From Theobroma cacao (taxonomy: Eukaryota > Streptophyta > Magnoliopsida > Malvales > Malvaceae), in the NCBI RefSeq assembly GCF_000208745.1, contig NC_030858.1, positions 36,981,283 to 37,045,282 on the forward strand: DNA of 64,000 nt, given 5' to 3'. Shown piece after piece: positions 60,730 through 64,000 of this stretch (positions within the stretch are counted from its first letter, which is position 1; each line of letters starts with the position of its first letter). The position numbers and the translations under genes are program-made. The notes under the pieces are model-generated. The model ran no database searches. It had not been told where the DNA came from and saw only the letters and a program-made list of their open reading frames with translations.

Positions 60730-63723
60730 TTATCTTACACTATCAGAAGAATTGTCTTCAGATGCGAGGCCATTACTCACACAATCTTTTCCTCCATCAG
60801 AATCAGACCTGAGAAGCAAAGAGATAGTCAGAAAACTGTTTAGAGGTGTACTAATCATGATGAATCAATAATCTACATTCCAGTTTGAATCATCATACAC
60901 TAGCTGCCGCACAAACTGTCCCTTGACACGAGGTCGTTGTTCTGCCAGCCTTTTCCTGCTCTGGTATCTGACCTGAGAAGTAAGAACCACAGAAGGCAGC
61001 TTAGTTTGATCATACTCTTACTAGGCAAGTGCCGACTTCACATTCTTCTTACAAAAATCAACAGCAGGCTGAATTCACATTTATAGTGCTGCTATATTCG
61101 CTCAACTATCCATAGAAGTTGGTCCGAGTAATAAGGCAAATTGTTTGCAGACATGCAATTTTTGTGAGTGCAATTAAAAACAAGAGATGCACGGATTACA
61201 CAATTGATAAGAAGTGAACCCATTATAAACTATTTTAAGAACATTCAGAAGAGAGTTAAAAGAAATGAATCACTTCGTGTATCACTCCATGTAAACACTA
61301 CTTCTGTTTCATCAATTCAATTTATCCTCAACGCTATAATTGACATTCTTACAACTTCCTGGTTGGATCATGCAAATCCGTTATATGCTTCTAGCCAGGT
61401 GTGAGATGATGCTGTCCAATTCCTATCATCCATTAAACTTTCAGACACTTAGAAATGAATATCCTATCCAATAAGGTAAACATGACATAATTTGAAACTT
61501 GGAAACAAACTCTTTGATTTATTAAGACAATTATACAGTTACTATGCAAACCATATTGTTGCTCTATTGCAAAGACATAAATGAAAAAGCGAATTACCCG
61601 CTTCTCAAAACATCTTTCTTTCCTTTTCTGACGGAATTTGGTCAAGGCAGCCACTCTCTGTGCAACCCTATCTTCATCTGCTCCACTACCGCTGCTTCTC
61701 CCACTCATTGCACCAGCTGCCCCATTTTCACTTTCCATGATTGCCTGTTCAGCATTTAAAGCAGTGCTGCTCCCATTAGGTCCATTGCTGCCATAGTTAC
61801 TCCCCGAGGCACTCCCATTTACACTATAGTTCATAATATTACATTCAGAGGGCCCTTCAAACACATTGAATGATCCACATTGTGGAGCAGTTACAGCCAT
61901 AATCTTCAGTGAGGTATCATGGTCTGGCTGCAACTGATGCTGCTCTTTCTCAACTTGGTGGAGATGACATTGGTGCTGCACGTGAAACACCTGGTTTGAA
62001 CTTCTCGATTGTGAATGAGCAGTTTTAAATCCAGTATCATCTGCCTTCTCGGTTAACACGTCATGTGATGAACAAATATGACCATTCTGCATTGGTTGGA
62101 AGGAAGATGAGTGAGAGTGTTTAAATGCTGACATGGCCCCGCACTTGTCATTCAAAGCTTCTGGCTTTGAGCTGGCACATTTAGCAGCGGTGATAACATC
62201 ATTTTTGTTGCTGCTTCCAATTGATGGCTGATTCAAAAGAATCCCATTTGATTGAGATGCAAAAGTGCGCACTGTTTCTGTCTTCATTGTAATAGAACTA
62301 TTATCAAGTGGAGAACAGCTTCCTACATTTCCTGTGGGAACCTGGAATCAGGGAAACCAAAATTAGACCAACTCAAAGAGTCTTGCCCTATGGACTCACT
62401 CTTTTTATGGTTTTACTATCATATCATTGGCAGCACAATAGTTGCAGTAAGCAACATGCAAGCAAGTGATTAAGTGGAAAAGGGGAAATGTTGTGAATTT
62501 GCAGTGATTAAAACATTGACATCCGCTATACTTGCCGCCTGAGTGCTATATACCATACCTGATTAGCAGAGGATGCGGTACTGTATCTGCATATTAAGTA
62601 CAGGAAAGGAAGGAAAGTGAGAAGAATGATTTCAAGTTTGATTGTAATATGTTAAAAGCAATAATGTGGTTTAGAGTCTGCAAGTAACATTCTTACTTTG
62701 AGAAAGCTGACGAATCAGAATGTCTCAAAACATTGTGCTCATCATTGGCAGCGATTTGACTATCTGCTGCTCCTTGTAGCCTCTTAAGAGTCAGTTCAAG
62801 TGATGGTGTTTCTCCAGACCCATGGCATGTTCCATCTTTGACTTCTGGGATATAAGAAGGGCCATTGGGGGCATCAGAATCTCTGCTTTCAGCTTGTTGA
62901 TTGAGACAGCTGGAAATTGTACTAATTACATTAGGGGTTCGATCCTTGCCAGCTATGTTCTCATTCTGGTGCTCCAACTGTCTGCTGTCAAATTGCTTGC
63001 ATTCTGCTTCAGGCAATCCATTCTGCTTTATGCTTTCCTGATGAGTAGGTAGATTTTCATGTTGATGTCCACTTTGCAGTTCTGGATTTCTTTTAACTCT
63101 TAGTTCCACGTCCTTGCCCTCTGCATCATCATCTAGAAAACAAGTGCATAGAGCTTTATTCACAAACAAGAAAAAGTGAAAGAAAGATCTAAATGATCAA
63201 AACAGAATATCACAAGGCATACCAACTAACTGATGCTGTTCTTGGCATTCTTTTGCCTTGGTAACACATACCCACTGAATCCTACATTTTTCAGGCTTTA
63301 AATGGACCACCTGAGCGCAAGTGCTATCAGGAGCATCAGGCAATTGATTTGAGGATGACATTGGCTGAGAGCTCTCAGCTTCAGCTGCCCTTTTTGTCCA
63401 TGAACCCTAGAAAGAGTATAAACAATCTTAACCATAACTATCAGTAATATCCTAGATCTCAGATGTTAAAAGTTGAAAAGATTAATAATTGCAGTAATAA
63501 TCCCTCCCCCTAAGTTTTCCCCATTTAGTTGTGTAACTTACAACTATTTGCATATCCTTACCTGAGTGCCACTCCCATTTTCGCTTCCATCATGGACAAT
63601 CAGATCATCACTCTTGTTATCATGCTCATCACTGCTGCCAGCATAATTCTCAGACTCATCATTACTTTTTGACTTAATATACCTTTTTGACTGGGTTCCA
63701 CTTTCACTCCCACTGCCGCTAGA
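60730..63723 (-). CDS. PRR37: Pseudo-response regulator (PRR7/PRR37 type), 3' exons; 5' part beyond window
   Basis: Seven exons join in frame: 63723-63562, 63406-63223, 63132-62697, 62586-62559, 62341-61598, 60972-60899, 60808-60730 (569 codons with the stop). They encode the Ser/Gly-rich linker (SSGSGSESGTQSKR), GSWTKRAAEAESSQP, an acidic/Gln/His-rich middle and the CCT domain. The CCT reads AALTKFRQKRKERCFEKR|VRYQSRKRLAEQRPRVKGQF and is split by an intron. The receiver (REC) domain lies upstream, past 64000. PRRs are nuclear repressors of CCA1/LHY in the clock and affect photoperiodic flowering. The end chosen (SNGLASEDNSSDSVR) uses a GTATG donor at 60898. Retaining that intron would instead end the protein with VYDDSNWNVDY. 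Exact PRR subtype is an inference. Confidence 0.88.
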
Positions 63724-64000
63724 CTAAGAAAGAATGAGATATTAATCCAAAATTCAGGAGATACTTTAAAACTCATTGCCTTCATTGAACTGGATGGCAA
63801 CACTACAATAAGAAATAAGACATACAATTCCACTAGACAAAACCACCATTTGGAACAACATAAGTTTAAAGAACCTGAATCAATTGCTTTTAAAAGACGT
63901 AAAGTTTCCCGGGAAATTTTGTGCATCAGCACTTTCTAGGGAAGGTGAATTGAATCTCTGAATATATACTGACAATGAAGCCAAAATCCAATTGATTCGT
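63724..64000 (-). other. PRR intron reaching the window edge
   Basis: Sequence upstream of the acceptor TTTCTTAG at 63724-63731. No exon for the preceding VWRRCHSS-type segment is visible before base 64000, so this is intron. Confidence 0.5.

Noticed and set aside
60865..60898. TGA at 60865-60867 as the normal end of the PRR gene
   Set aside because: A strong GTATG donor and a TTTGCTTCTCAG acceptor join in phase to a further coding exon with acidic, Ser-rich content, so the early stop is more likely intron retention.
1..64000. tRNA, rRNA, CRISPR array, organellar or viral insert
   Set aside because: I looked for tRNA arm patterns such as GGTTCGAATCC, regular spacer-repeat arrays and viral polymerase motifs and saw none. 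This is not a substitute for a dedicated scan.

Overview
This is nuclear DNA from a flowering plant, a eudicot and probably a rosid. The genes have GT-AG introns and belong to plant families: phototropin, a clock pseudo-response regulator, a membrane-anchored receptor-like cytoplasmic kinase, a GTE bromodomain-family relative, laccase, a plant GH18 protein and a DUF604 glycosyltransferase. Intergenic DNA is very A+T-rich. I cannot name the species from sequence alone.

Left part (1-27.3 kb): a tandem array of a composite segment about 12.2-12.5 kb long. One unit runs: A+T-rich leader, an intronless GTE12-like ORF that lacks the bromodomain, the last exons of a laccase, an intact secreted GH18 chitinase-like gene, a lysine-rich ORF on the minus strand, and exons from the 3' part of the RNA polymerase III largest subunit gene (NRPC1). 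The window opens inside a decayed copy 0, of which only the GTE tail is present. Copy 1 spans about 1.3-13.05 kb and copy 2 about 13.8-25.1 kb. Copy 2 then continues into further NRPC1 exons up to the C-terminus at 27273. The GH18 genes are intact in both copies. The laccase and NRPC1 pieces are pseudogene fragments. The GTE-like ORFs stay open but have an odd start and a probable 3' frameshift. The copy 1/copy 2 similarity stops inside a MITE-like inverted-repeat element.

Right part (28-64 kb): ordinary single-copy genes. In order these are a BTB/POZ protein (minus, 2 exons), PHOT1 (minus, 22 exons reconstructed, 1001 aa), a DUF604/Fringe-like glycosyltransferase (plus, 3 exons), a 116-aa single-pass membrane protein (minus), an RLCK-VII kinase (minus, 5 exons) and the 3' seven exons of a PRR7/PRR37-type clock regulator (minus, continuing past 64000). 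All exon joins listed keep the reading frame. Gene-poor A+T-rich stretches lie at 43.5-48.3 kb and 55.4-60.7 kb.

The genes do not form an obvious common pathway. PHOT1 (blue-light sensing) and the PRR (circadian clock) are both light-related but stand about 19 kb apart with unrelated genes between them. The most unusual content is the amplified mosaic array on the left.
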